A stretch of 64,000 nucleotides of DNA from NCBI RefSeq assembly GCF_954871325.1, contig NC_088777.1:52700002-52764001 (forward strand), in the 5' to 3' direction. The DNA comes from Gordionus sp. m RMFG-2023. Its lineage: Eukaryota > Nematomorpha > Gordioida > Chordodea > Parachordodidae. Under the pieces are notes generated by a model. That model did not search any database. It worked only from the letters and a program-made list of their open reading frames with translations, and was not told where the DNA came from. Positions 48,988 through 62,170 of this stretch are shown here, piece by piece; the first letter of the stretch is position 1; the number at the start of each line of letters is the position of its first letter. A program made the translations under genes and the position numbers.

Positions 48988-49000
48988 AATTTATATAGTG
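48988..49000 (-). promoter_or_regulatory. Candidate TATA box of gene E
   Basis: The minus strand reads CACTATATAAATT about 125 nt upstream of the ATG, in the same GTGAATGCAC context as in gene C. Confidence 0.5.
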
Positions 49001-49287
49001 CATTCACTTTAACTAAACAAAAATTGTTTATTATAGCAAAATCTATATTTTATTTAGTACGTTTTATTTAACATTTTTAATTTAATTTAATTTTAGATTA
49101 TTTTAATAATTAATAAATATAAAAAAATAAATTTTAAATGGGCTGATAAAGTAATTACCAATAAAAAAATCAAAAATATAAACATGAGGAGGAGGGAGGA
49201 GAAGGGGGAAAACCTAAACCCTAAAAGGTGAACGTCGATAAAATTAAAAAACTAATTGTTAATATTGAATAAATATTATTTTATTTA

Positions 49288-50611
49288 GAGTTGGGCAGTA
49301 TCGCGGATATTTGTATCTAAGATAGAAGATACTATCTATATCTTGTATCTAAGATACAAATAATTTAAAAGAATCTGTATCTTAATTATTTTTGCACTCA
49401 AAAAGATACTTATACTTTAAAATGATTTATATTAGTTAATTGAAATTGAATTAAAATTTTAAATGATATTATTTTAAAATTTAAATGAAAAATTTAATCC
49501 AAAATTATATCCATTATTATTTCTATTAAGGATTTAGTAACCATTTCTAGTATTCATCATTCGTACTAGTAAATGAATTTGCAAAACTAAGAGATATTGA
49601 AATACAATATTTATAAAAATATTGTCATACATTATTAGTTTTATTAAAATTTAAAAGGTAATCAAAATTATGTGAAAAATTAGAATTACATTGGCTAGAA
49701 CGATTGAAAAATAGAGCGAAATCAACTGCTATTACGGAGAATCATCTCTATCAAATGCCCTTAAAAAAATCACAAATTTAATTTAAGCTGATCTACATTT
49801 TTTGCAAACTATTAGCATTGCAGTAGAAAATTCTTTAAATAAAAGATTTTATAAATAATAAGAATTTGATAATAAATTTAAAAGGGCATTTTTTAGCCAC
49901 TATTTCTCACATCTCCTTATTCAGGATTTGTTAATACATAAAGTATTAATTACTTTTACAAATAATATTGAAATTAATATGTCAACAAACTTCAATTGAC
50001 CAAGAAGATGATATCTTTTGTTTTAAATGTACCACATCCATTTCTAATAATTCAATATATTAAATTTAAATTATAAGTCCTAAATTTTAGGAAAGATTAC
50101 AGGCGCAATATAAATATGTTAAAAATTATAAATATATAAAAGAAATATTTATTAAATTTAACACAATATTACCATCCTCTACCCCTTTGAAAGATTACAA
50201 CTTTGCTAATATAGTCAATAAACCAAATAGTCAAAGACTGAACGACATATTATTTGAAAAATTAATAATATTAAAAAAATTTAGCTGAATTATTGATATT
50301 TGCTATTTAATTTTTTATTCTGATATTGTTTTCATTATTATTATATACAAATTTTAATAATTTACATCGCATTATCTTATATAACAAATTTTTTATTATC
50401 AATTTATTTTTATATTTTTTATATATTATATTATAGTAAAAAAAAATAAAGCTTATTACATTTTGATTTTGACTATTTAAAATTTTTAAAAATAGTATCT
50501 TCTATCTTAGATTTTTTTTAAAAAAAAGATACAAATAACTTCTATCTTTTATCTTATTAAAATTTTTTTAAAGTATCTAGTATCATGACTCTTAAAAAGA
50601 AAATTTTATAA
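49288..50611. mobile_element. Second copy of the 28.9-30.2 kb hAT, lacking its right end
   Basis: It aligns end to end with 28859-30170, starting GAGTTGGGCAGTATCGCGG and containing the same PNSQRLNDILFEKLIIL piece at about 50235-50280. It arose by the segmental duplication, not by a new insertion. The terminal CAGGGGCGGG tip is missing: at 50611 it joins promoter-proximal sequence of another family copy. Confidence 0.75.
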
Positions 50612-50990
50612 AATTATGAGCATCTTGTATATATAAATTTTCTTTAAAAAATCCCAAAACATTTTTAAATATTATTATAGATTATTGAATTTTTTTTAAT
50701 GGTTCAATAAATTAAATTTTTATAAAGAACAATTTATATAGTGCATTCACTTTAAGTAACGAAATTTGTTTATTATAGCAAAATTAAAAATATTTTTTTA
50801 TAATTTAATTTAATTTTATATTTTAATTTAATAAAATAAAATTTATTAAAAACAAAAGATTTTAAAAATTTATCCAAAAATGGGAGATGGGTTGTTAAGA
50901 AATTCCCAACATAAATAATTGAAATTTTACTTATTCTTAATAAAACAAAAATAATGAATCAAAAAAAATAATTATCAAGAGTAGACCGGG
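50612..50990 (-). pseudogene. Promoter and exon 1 start of a lost family copy
   Basis: It starts with the first bases of exon 1 (CATAAT on the plus side of ATG) and continues with the conserved 5' flank including the TATA-like word (about 50730-50745). The rest of the gene is absent because the left side is hAT sequence. It marks a recombination breakpoint between units. Confidence 0.65.
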
Positions 50991-51079
50991 TAGAGTGTAA
51001 GCCCTAAAAGGCAAAAGAACTAATCTCTAGGATTATATCAATCGCTTTATTTATCTCATTAGATAAGCCACAGATTATC

Positions 51080-52560
51080 CCATGATCTATGTACTAGACA
51101 TAGAGAGAAAGGGAAAATGATGCGTTGATTCGGAAACAATTAGCAATGATCCATGATGCTCATCCTGTTGAATCTCTTCTAGGAGGAGTTTTATAAGAAT
51201 CGAAATGTAAAGGGGAAGGATATTGATAACAAGAAGAGAAAAATTACATCCGGGAAAAATCGTGCTTAAAGACTTTAAGAAATAATTCCGAGATGAATAT
51301 TAAGGGCATTAGAGAAGTCGATCTTAATCAAGATTTCATTTGAGTGGATTGTTTTCTAGATTAGTACGAGTTAAGTGTATCGAAGCCTCACAATTACCCA
51401 CGACTTCCACGCTAAGTTAAAATTGACTCAAAATGAGAGAAGCACAACGTTCAATTCTTGGGGAAATTATATTGGCGACAAGGCATCTAAAGTTATAGTC
51501 TATAGTAATTAGCTAGATATCATTATTGACTCTTTGCAAGGCACTGAATAAGGTGCCTAAAAGTATGAGAGACACAAAACCTGGAGCATCACCAATTATA
51601 TCACACAAGCTGGAAAGCATTTAGGATTGTAAAATGGGTTTCTAATTTATGGGGAGGTAATGTCCTAAAAATACATTTCCACCATGATCATGGGCACAAA
51701 ATAATATTTTAGCCAAAATATATAATGTCAGCCCGATATCTATAAGGATTACATAATATTTTTGGCTAAAATATTGGTTTGTTTTTTTAAAATTCAAGCC
51801 ATTTATACATGAGCGAAATTCAAGTAGAAATCTTAGTTTAAATAATATATTAAACTTTATGATAATAAATTGTTTAATTTTTCAATATTATAATATTATA
51901 TGCTGTGTTAATATTAAATAAATTAATGTTTAGGCTATTGCAAAACCAAAAAAAAAAAATAAAGCTCATAGATATCGAAAAAAAATGAAAGATTGGAAAT
52001 ATTTTTTAAAACATTTATATTTTTTATTTTGTATAAGATAACGGTGGTATTTAATTTATGACACTATTTTAAATATTTATTATGTGGGGTCAATTTCGAA
52101 AAACTGAATGTGTAATAAAAAGATATCAAAATTTTATTATCATTAAACCTTAAACAACTTAATGTTAACAAAAAAATTACTCCTTTTAACTATGATAACA
52201 ATGGCTATTACTTAAGACAAAGAGTTTGAGATTTAACTCTGGCTGATCTTTTTTTGCTTTATACTTTACCTGTAAGAGAGTCATTATTATATCTTAAGGA
52301 TGATCACAGAGGCCTATGAGGCATGATTATGCGGGCTGGAAAATGATTAAACATGACTTTCAAATTTTATCATATAAATCCAGAGATAAATTCCTTCCCA
52401 TTTATTTAAACTTCCTATAACATATAAATATAGTATAAAGGTTAGAAAAAAATATATGTATGGGTTACTTAAATATCAGTATCATTCAATTTAATAATAA
52501 ACCTTCTTGCAAATGTTTTATTATATAATTAATAAAACATATAAAAATCTATTATAAAAA
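51080..52560. repeat. Spacer block R, copy 2
   Basis: 51180-51780 matches 33310-33800, and 52080-52560 matches 57990-58560 (TGTAATAAAAAGATATCAAA, CTATGATAACAATGGCTATT). No open frame is conserved between copies. Confidence 0.65.
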
Positions 52561-52637
52561 AATGATACCCTTATAAAAACCATTAAAATCATTTATAATA
52601 ATTAATAAATTTTTAAATTTTATAAGCATTCCTCTAA

Positions 52638-55600
52638 TCAATTAATATTATAAATATAAGTAAAGTAGAGATGTTTCGTAACATTCCAAGTAGTAAAAGC
52701 AGTTACATTTATGATCTGATTTTCGTTCTCTGACATATTCACATAACACATTATGCTATAAATTATAGAATCATTTTGTATAATATTCTCGATAATATTA
52801 TTGTAATGAATTTCAAGGTTCAAAGATGCATTGTTCTGTTCAATGATTGCCTTAAATAATGGTTTATATAATAGTAATAAATAAATAATATTAGTAATCG
52901 GACAAGTTTATAACAGAAAAATGGGAAATTTAATCAATAATTATAATATCTATTGTAATAAAATTATATTTAATAATGCATTTCTTCATTACATATTGAT
53001 TGATTCCTATGGGAATTCGAAATTCTGAACCATTATTGATGCAGACTAACACTATAGTGCAAAGAGCAGATCTATTGGAGTTTACCTGTATTACCATCTA
53101 TTTTTTTTATTAGAAAATGAAGTAACTTAAAATACATTAGGATATTAAAAACATTTTTAAAAAGTTCTTTTTCTTACTTAGATTAACTCTTTTAAAAAAT
53201 TTTAAGTTTATTTTTTTTTAATTTTAATAAAGAAATATAAACGTTTGAAATATTTACTATTCGTTTTTAAAAAAAAAGTAAATCTTAAAAAGATGTATAT
53301 TTAATTATGAGGTTACTCCCCTTACCATAACTAAGAAGGATTAATCTATTTATGACTTTATAGACCAAAATTATAATTTTTATTAAAAATGGTTAATATT
53401 ACCGACATATTTTCTGAAATATGAAAGTTTTCCCAATATTTTAAAGCTTTTTTCATATCTTCAAGCGATATGTTTAAATTGTAAGCATGTCCATCATAAT
53501 AATATTTAATCACGGGTGTGTATATTAAATCAATAAAGTAAAAGTTAGGAAAATTACTAAAGGGATACAAAGGCAAATTTCTATTAAATATTTTTTTCTA
53601 TATTATTTAAAAATTTTATATTTTTAATCAACTTCATAAAGATTTTCTCATTTCCTTCGGAAATAACCAAATTGTAAATTCCTTTAAGTGACACATAATG
53701 AGAAAGACTTTGTTCATCTATATAGATTGCTATTGAATGACAATTTAATTATTTTATGTATGACTTATTTAATTAACTTTTTCCAAAGTTAGATTCAAAG
53801 TTAGCTAAACCAAGGCCTTTATAGAATAGCAATACATAATAATAGAATATTAAATAAAATAAATAATTTTACCGTTGTTATTTGGACAATTTTGCATGAT
53901 GACATTACTTTGGGATGTGAATTAGGAATTGAAGAAAAATCATATTTGAATAATATGGATAATAATTTTGAGAATGGGTTCCTTAACGAACCTTTAAGAA
54001 TTATATATGATTCGTGGAATTCATGAACTTTAAGTAATCCCCGGTATGGTTGTATAAATCTTAACTTTAAATAAAGAATTTAAAACGATATAAGCGATGA
54101 ATATAGAAGTATAAATATATTTACCATTTTGGCTGCTTCGTTAGTATATATCTATAACTCTCAAATTTATGAACGTGAGTTTCATTGGATAAAAATTGCA
54201 TCCCGTATGTTAAATTCGAATTGATATCTTCTAGGGCAAGGATTTCTTTTAATGATTCAGGATTCGTATCAATATAGAACTAAACATTAATAAATTAGAA
54301 AATAAATATATGGAATTCAACCCAAACGATTATTCTAAAATTAGATTTTAATTAGAGATATATAGAATTTTATTTTGTAAACTATTATTTATAAACTTTA
54401 AAATTCATCATTTAAAATAAATTATAATTTCAACAAATAAAAGCCTCTAAGATTTTAAAAACGGCAAAATCAAAATTTTAGCCATCTCGAGATTTCTCTT
54501 AATGATGGCCAATAGGTAGGATCTTTTTTGTCAATCATATTTCTTAAGTGATTGATATTAATTTTTAACCGTTTTTTTTAATAAATCGTCTAAATTAAGA
54601 TTTTAAACAACATTATACTTTCATTCAAAATAAAATATTTTTAATTTTACATTAACCAAAATATTACATATAAAATAATTTTTTTATTACTGAAGCGTTA
54701 AGTGCCTTAGTTATTAATTTCAAATCGTTTACGTATTCTTCATCAAGGAAATAAAGGTAATAGAGATGTGAAAGATTATACAATCGCCTTTGGGGTATCT
54801 CCCAAATTACTAAACCATCCACCATATTCAACGAAGCGTCAGATCTATATCTTTATCATTTTTTATAATAAAAATTTTATTTACATTCCTATTTTTATAT
54901 CTAATAGCAAATTATAAAATTACAATTCAAATAGGTAAGCTATTTTGTATAATAGTTATTCGTAAATGTAAATTACTTTTAAAAAACTTTAAATTTTTAG
55001 ATTTTCACAAGGATTAGGAGAATTGGTGTAATATTGATCATAAATCAATAATATGGCAGCAAATATTGTCGTACAAAGTATTATGAAATACAAACTTTTA
55101 CCTATAATATACATTCAAAAATCTTTTAATATATAATCAACGCCAAATAAAATAATATTTTAATGACACATTTGGATATTAAATTAAAATAATGACTTCT
55201 TTATAATATTATAAATGAATTCTATTTCTGCATTATTAAAATTATTAAAATTTACAATATACGTAAAACACAATTTAATTGCTTGATTATATTAAATCTT
55301 AGGTTATTATTATAGAATACCGTCAAAATTTATAGATACACGAGCTATAATAATAAAGCTTGTCAATAATTATTTTATCATTTCAAAACTGTTAAAACTA
55401 TGACAAAACATAATATCACGATTGTATATATATTTTCCTGAAAAAAAACTTTACATCAAAAAATAATAATAGATGAGGGATTAAAAATAATTTATGGCAC
55501 AAATATATATTATAGAATGCTCTAAATTATATCTTATATTGAAATGCTCTAACAGCGAAAACTTTATAAAGCAAATAGTATAATATGAAATTTAAAAAAT

Positions 55601-55897
55601 GGTTAAGCCTCATCATAATTCTTATGTTAACTAATTCCAAAAAATAATTCTTTAGTTAGTAAATACTCATTGAATATAATGATAAAAAAAAATTAATGAT
55701 GGTTAAAAATATATGTATGTAAATTAAACCATACTCAGTAGAATTGAAGTGTATATTTAAGTCGTAAACGATTGGATATGCCAGTTTACAGAAGTCTAAA
55801 ATATGATATATGTTTAGTTAAAAATTATTGGAACTTAAATCGTTTAACCTGTAGTAAATGTTATCTGTACCATAGCAATTATCCATATTATGAGCAT
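52638..55897 (-). pseudogene. Gene F: complete ten-exon copy with two single-base deletions
   Basis: Exons: 55849-55897, 55735-55795, 54691-54850, 54125-54279, 53873-54064, 53778-53816, 53633-53729, 53403-53580, 52993-53097, 52638-52850. All splice words are kept. Exon 4 is 155 nt instead of 156 (one base lost in the codon after YRY) and exon 5 is 192 instead of 193 (one base lost in KVNVI), so the total of 1249 nt is out of frame. Exon 2 lacks one codon and exon 8 five codons relative to gene C, both in frame. Exon 10 is longer, ending ...FTYIYNIN. With only two breaks it is a young pseudogene; a sequencing error at one site alone would not rescue it. Confidence 0.82.
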
Positions 55898-56032
55898 CTT
55901 GTATATAAGTTTTCTTTAAAACATCACAAAAACATTTTAAAATATTATTATAAATTATTAAATTTTTTTTAAAAATATTAATTCTAGGTTCAATAAATTG
56001 CTTAGAGATATTAATTTTTTTTATAAAGAACA

Positions 56033-56044
56033 ATTTATATAGTG
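56033..56044 (-). promoter_or_regulatory. TATA-like box of copy F
   Basis: GCACTATATAAATT on the minus strand lies about 140 nt upstream of exon 1, as in genes C and E. Confidence 0.45.
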
Positions 56045-56279
56045 CATATTTGTTTATTTAAAATTTATAATATTTTTTAAAACGTTTTATTTACCATTTT
56101 AATTTGATTTATATTATATTAAATTAATAAAATTTTTAAAACAAAAGTTTTAGAATTTATAGAAAAAATGGGAGATGGGCTGATAAAGGAATTACCAATA
56201 TAAATTATTAAAATTTTACTTATAAAAAATAAAACAAAAAAATAATTATTAGAAGGGAGACCGGGGAACTAAATGTACC

Positions 56280-57950
56280 TCGATTTTTGCGAAGCAATGA
56301 GTAGGGTGCCAAAAAAGTATGGGAGACGTAAATGTTACGAGCATCATCGCCTAAAAATTTATTATAGAAGTTTGTAATCATGGTTAGAATTAATTGTGCT
56401 AATTATAGGTAATATTCTTTGACGAATTCAGCCATGACCATGGGCGTACTGTTGTTAAATAGAACGATTTAAAAATGGCTAATCCAATATTTTAGACAAA
56501 ATATTGGCTATCGTTTTTAGTAATCGAACCACTTAACTGCACTATTATGAGTGGAATTCAGTTAGAAATTTAAATAAAATTAGTTTAAATAATATTATAT
56601 TTTTATTTTCCCCGATAGTAAGAGGGTTTGTATTAATTGATAAAAATTAGGGATTTCCCATTGGACCATGTGGTGCAGGTTAAACAGTCAGGTCTGAGAC
56701 CATCTAGTAAAGAGAGGTTTGTTGGTTCTAGGATACTAGGTATTTTAGCCTTATTAAGAGCGTTATGGATGATTTTATTTAGAGCTTTATGCCGGAGGTA
56801 GCGACCTTGGCAGCAGGAGCAGTTTAGGCCGTGTCTTACGTTTGGTTGAACGGGTAGATTGCAAAGGTGGCAAGTGTGTTAATGTGTAATTGGTTAAGAG
56901 ATTATCAAGGGTTAGACTTGGAAGTGCCTTGAGTCATTCATACCCGCCGTATTTATCGTTTAGTTAAAGAAGTTTTATATCGATCGGAAGGGTTAGGAAG
57001 TGTTAAGTCTACCAATTAGAAATTTAACATAATTATATCTGTTTTTAGGAACATTTTTATTATAAGCTCTTTTTAGTGCCATCGATATTTTTAAAATATA
57101 CATACACTTTTAATATATATGTATATATATATTCATTTTTTATTTTTATATTTTTTGTTTACATGTTTTAAAGATAAATGAAGTATATTTAAAATAAAAT
57201 TTATGTCTTTTTTTAAAAAAAAAATAGATAATATTAAACTTTATGATAATAAATTGCATAATTTCAATATAATCATAATATTAATATTAAATAAATCAAC
57301 GTTAATATAATTGCACAAAATTGCAGAGTATATGAGAATAAAATGAAAGATTTATGGAAATATTTTTTAATTCATATTTATTTATAGATATGAGGTATTA
57401 AATTTATGACATTAATTTAAAAGTATATTATTATCATATATATATATATTGTAATGTTATAATGCAAATACAAACCAAATTTCAGGTACATAATTTTATT
57501 CTCATATAAAACACAATAATACATATATCATTTATAATTATAAATTCCATCTAAAGTGTCAAATATTTACCATCGAATATATTTTTATAGCATTAATTGT
57601 TGCACTATAAGAATTTGCAAATACTTAAAATTGGTAAAAATCAATGGTTTTCTTATTCAATAAGTTACAATAATAAAAATATCTGTTTTTAAAATTCATA
57701 TATATATGTATTTACAAAATAAACTTATTTCAAATCAATTGTATATAAACTAATGTCCAATTAACAACATTTTTTAACAAAATACAATATAAAAATATGC
57801 CTTAAACAGTAATAAAAAATTATTAAAATCTATATACAATCACCAAATAACGTAACTATAATAAACTCATTTAATATTCTTTGATTAATAATAAATCACA
57901 TAATTCAAAACCATTTATTGTAATATCTTATCTTCTTGAATATATATATT
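56280..57950. repeat. Spacer block R, copy 3, interrupted by a LINE fragment
   Basis: 56280-56597 matches 51550-51850 and 33540-33840, and 57228-57950 matches 51845-52080 and 33960-34700. Between them lies the 630-bp LINE insertion. Confidence 0.65.
56598..57227 (-). mobile_element. 5'-truncated LINE, C-terminal region, with target-site duplication
   Basis: On the minus strand CHLCNLPVQPNVRHGLNCSC, GRYLRHKALNKIIHNALNKA, PSILEPTNLSLLDGLRPDC and TCTTWSNGKSLIFI can be read. This is the conserved C-terminal region, after the reverse transcriptase, of a group of arthropod LINEs (GRxxRHxxLN ... LEPxGL ... RPDG). ATAATATTA flanks it on both sides (56589-56597 and 57228-57236), and the paralogous spacer at about 51845 is uninserted. 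Its 3' end is A-rich on the minus strand. It is probably the same family as the element at 62.9 kb. Confidence 0.8.
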
Positions 57951-58579
57951 AATAAAAGTCCATGTCATTTATAAATTGACGTAATTATAATGGATTCAAT
58001 TTAGAAAAATTGAATGTGTAATTAATAGATATCAAATTTTATTATCATTAAACAACTTCATGTTAAAAACAAAATCCCTTTAGCTATGATAACAATGGCT
58101 ATTCCCGGCTTGTCTCAAATAAATACTAAAATGATCCCTATACTTTCCTAAGAGAGTGGAATCTTAAGTATGATCATAGGCCACCATGAGGCAAGGCTAA
58201 GCGGGCATACGCTATCATTGGAAAAAATTTGTAAGCATGACTCACTAATTTTATCATGTAAATTTGATTTTAATTAAGAGATAAATGCATCTTCTTTATT
58301 CATTTAAACTTCCCCATACAAATAAATATGTTATAAAGCTTATTAAAAAAATATAAGTATGGGTAACTAAAATATCAGAAACATTTAATAAATAATAATA
58401 AACCTTTTCTGCAAATATTTTATTAAAATGAATATAACATAGTAAAAATCTAGTAAAAAAATGATACCCTTATAATCAATATCCATTAAAATTATTACAC
58501 TAAAATCATTTATAATATAATTAATAATATTTTTAATTTTTTATGAACTCCTCTAATCAATTAATTCTAACTATAATAA

Positions 58580-61500
58580 TTAGAAATGCTTCGTAACATT
58601 CAAAGTAGAAGAAGTAGTTACATTTATGATCTGATCCTCGTTCTCTAACAAAATCCTTCCAACTTCACACATTATACTATAAATTAAATATTCATTTTTA
58701 ATAATATTATAGACAGTGGTATTGTAATGAATTTCCAGGGTCAAAGATGTTTTATTTTGTTCAATGATTGCCTGTATAAATAGTAAAATGAAAAAGGAAG
58801 ATTAGTACGAAACTGTAAATAATCTGATAATATCAGAAAAATGAAATTTGATATATTATATTTAAAATAAACAATAATGCATTTTCTCATTACATATTGA
58901 TTCATTCCCAGGTGAATTCGAAATTCCGACCCATTATTGATGCAGATTAACACTATAGTGCAAAGAGCAGATATATTAGAGTTTACATGTATTACCATCT
59001 AATTTATTTTTTATATTAAAATTTTTTTTTATATTTACATCGTATAGTTAATAAACATAAGTTGTAAATTTTATTGATTTCTACGTGGTTATCTGTCCTA
59101 TAACTAAGACCGATTTGTAAATTTATAACTCCAAAGAGATCCTGAATTGCTCTTAATAGATAAACATTTACATCAGAACCTAAAGAATTTTATTTTATAA
59201 AACAAAATCAAATCACAATTTTAAAATATAATTACGCATGTTTTTTGGGAACTTGTAGTCCCACCTCGGTTTTTATATAATATTGTTTTATTTTATATTT
59301 GATGTGAGAAAACTATATATTAAATAAAAAAATTTATTTCATTAACCAGCTTTATAGTTCAAAATTGAATTTTTATCAATTTATTAAAAATGATTAATAT
59401 TACCGTCATATTTTGTGAAATATAAAAGTTTTCCCAATATTTAAATGCCTTTTTCATATCTTCAAGCGGTGTCTGGAATATGTTTAAATTGTAAGTATAT
59501 ATCTCATTGTAATATTGAATCACGGATGTGTATATTAAATCAATCAAGTGCAAATGGGGATATGCAAAATAACTAAATGGATATAAGGGCAAATTTCTAT
59601 TATATATTTTTTGCTTTAAATATAAACAATTTTATATTTTTAATCAACTTTATAAAGATTGTCCCATTTCCTTCGGAGATAACCAAATTGTAAATTCCAT
59701 CAAATGTCACATAATGAGAAAGACTTTGTTTATCGATATAAATTGCTTTTGAATGACAATAGAATTATTATATAAATGAATAATATGTATTTTTTAAAAA
59801 TTAACTTTTTTCAAAGCCAAAGTTGGCTAGACCAAGTCCTTTGTAGGATAGTAATACATAGCAATAGAAATAAATGGAATTTAGATAATTATACTGTTGT
59901 TATCTTGACAATATTGCAGGATGACATTAACTTTGGGATTTGAATAGAGAGTTGAACCATGATTATATTTGAATAATATGGATAATAATTTAGAAAATGG
60001 GTACCTCAAAGAACCTTTGAGAATTATATATGATTCGTGGAATTCATGAACTTCAAATAATTTCCGGTATGGTTGTATGAATCGTAACTTTAAAAATATA
60101 GAATAGATTATAATTATATGAGACGAAATTTAGATTGATTAAATATTTTTACCACTGTAGCTGTTTCATTAGTAATATATTTATAAATATCAAAATTATA
60201 AATGTGATTATTGGATACAAATCGCCTCCCGTATGTTAAATTCGAATTGATATCATCTTCGGCTAGGATATCTTTTATTAATTCAGGATTCGCATCTATG
60301 TAGAACTAAAAATTATTAATTTAAAAGTTTAAGAGAAATATAGAATTTAACCCTGCAAACGAATATTTTTATATCTTAAATTCATCATTTCAAATAGGAA
60401 AATATTAAATTATGTTTTAACTAGTAAAAGCCTCGATTCTTAAACAATATTTTAACAATCTAGTTATTTTTCTAAATGATGGCAGATAGGAAGAATCTTT
60501 TTTAGCACATTTCTTAGGTAATATTTGTTTTAATATATTTTTTATAAGATTTTAAATAACAATATACTTTCATGCCAAAAAAAATCATATTATAATTTCC
60601 ACTAACCAAATTATTACATATAGTTATACATATTTATTACCGTAGCGTTAAATGCCTTGGTAATTAATTTCAAATCGTTTAAGTATTCTTCATCAAGGAT
60701 ATAACTGTAATATAAATGTGAAATAGATAGCTTTTGAGACATCTCCCAAATAACTGAACCGTCAACCATATTCAACGAAGCGTTATTTCTATATCTTTGT
60801 TTAGAATATAAATCTTATATACATTCATAATATTCGCATTTTCTTTTTGTAAATTTTTAATTTATAATTTTTTTTAGATTTAATAAGTAGTATGAGAATA
60901 CTAACACTATTTGGCGTAATTTTGATCAGAATCTTAATATGTCCTATAATAATCGTCTTACAAAATAGCAGGAAATACATCAAACCCTTGCCTATTATTT
61001 ACATTCAGATATGTTTTAATATTTAAAATTTTAATCAAAATCGCCAAGTAAAATAATAAATGAAACTATATTATAGGTAATTTTAAATTATCATTTTAGG
61101 TATTTTATAATATTGAATGAATTTTATTTATGTATAATTAAAATATATAAGATACATAATATATAGAAAACGCACTTAATTTCCTTGATTTTATTAAAAC
61201 TTAGGTTATTATTATAGAATACCTTCAATATTATATTTTTAAAGACCTATAATTGTAATGCTTGTACCCAAATTGTACCACCTATTATTTTAAAACCTTA
61301 AACCAAACCCTAACCTAACCCCTTTAAAAAAATTTTCGGGTTCGCATCCATGGTTTTAACTGTATTAATATTTTATAACTTTCATTTTAAAACTCTCAAT
61401 ACTATGATAAAACCTAATATCGCGATTGTTGATATATTTTCCTGAAAAAAACTTCTATCATTAAAAAAAAATAATAGATGACGGATATAAAATAATTTAT

Positions 61501-62023
61501 GTCACAAATATATATTAGAGAATGCTCAAAATGTTAAATTCTAGATATTGCTAGTTTTAAAATTAAATCTAATAATTAACAAGTTCCTATGCCAACTATT
61601 CTAATATATTATAATTTTTTATTTATTATTTATTCTAAAGATACCGTTTTATTAATTTCGGCAATTGCTCTAACAGCGAAAACTTTATAAAGCAAATATT
61701 AAATTATAAAATTTAAAAAATGATATAAACTAATTCCAAAAAATATATTCACTAGTTATCAAAATACCTCACCATTATGAAAATATAATTTTACTATTAT
61801 GATGATAAAAAAAAATTAATTATGGTTAGAAAATTATATATATATGTAAATAAAACTATACTCAGTAGAATTGAAGTGCAGATTAAAGTCGTAAACCATT
61901 GGATATGTCATTTGACAGAAGTCCACTAAAATATGATATAAGTATTTTTATTATAGAAACTCCAATCATTTAACCTGTAGAAAATGTTATCTGTACCATA
62001 GCCATTATCCATATTATTAGCAT
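58580..62023 (-). CDS. Gene G: intact ten-exon gene for a secreted protein of the same family
   Basis: Exons in transcript order: 61975-62023, 61862-61925, 60641-60794, 60153-60305, 59895-60087, 59806-59838, 59649-59745, 59404-59596, 58894-58998, 58580-58771. They sum to 1233 nt, 410 residues. The leader is MLIIWIMAMVQITFST. Differences from gene C are all whole codons: exon 3 two shorter, exon 4 one shorter, exon 6 two shorter, and exon 10 four shorter, ending at KHF. Landmarks are VDFCQMTYPMVYDFNLHFNS, VIWEMSQ and YLNDLKLITKAFNA, FHESYIILKGSLRYPFSKLL, PLEDMKKAFKYWENFYIS and NSNISALC. Acceptors and donors are all AG/GT. Keeping an open frame across ten exons while changing length in codon steps argues that the protein is under selection. 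Function is unknown. Confidence 0.88.
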
Positions 62024-62157
62024 CTTGTATATAAATTTTCTATAAAAACCACAAAATATTTTAAAATATTATTATAGATTATTAAATTTTTTTTTAAATA
62101 TTTAGTTAACACACCAATAAATTGCTTAGAGAAATTAATTTTTTTATAAACAGAACA

Positions 62158-62170
62158 ATTTATTAAGTAC
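62158..62170 (-). promoter_or_regulatory. Altered promoter box of gene G
   Basis: The equivalent position reads GTACTTAATAAATT instead of GCACTATATAAATT, so the TATA-like core is changed in this copy. Whether this alters expression is unknown. Confidence 0.35.

Noticed and set aside
61300-61325. CCCTAACCTAACCCC, telomere-like (TTAGG complement)
   Set aside because: Only about two units occur, within intron 2 of gene G, with no array on either side. It is too short to be an interstitial telomere.
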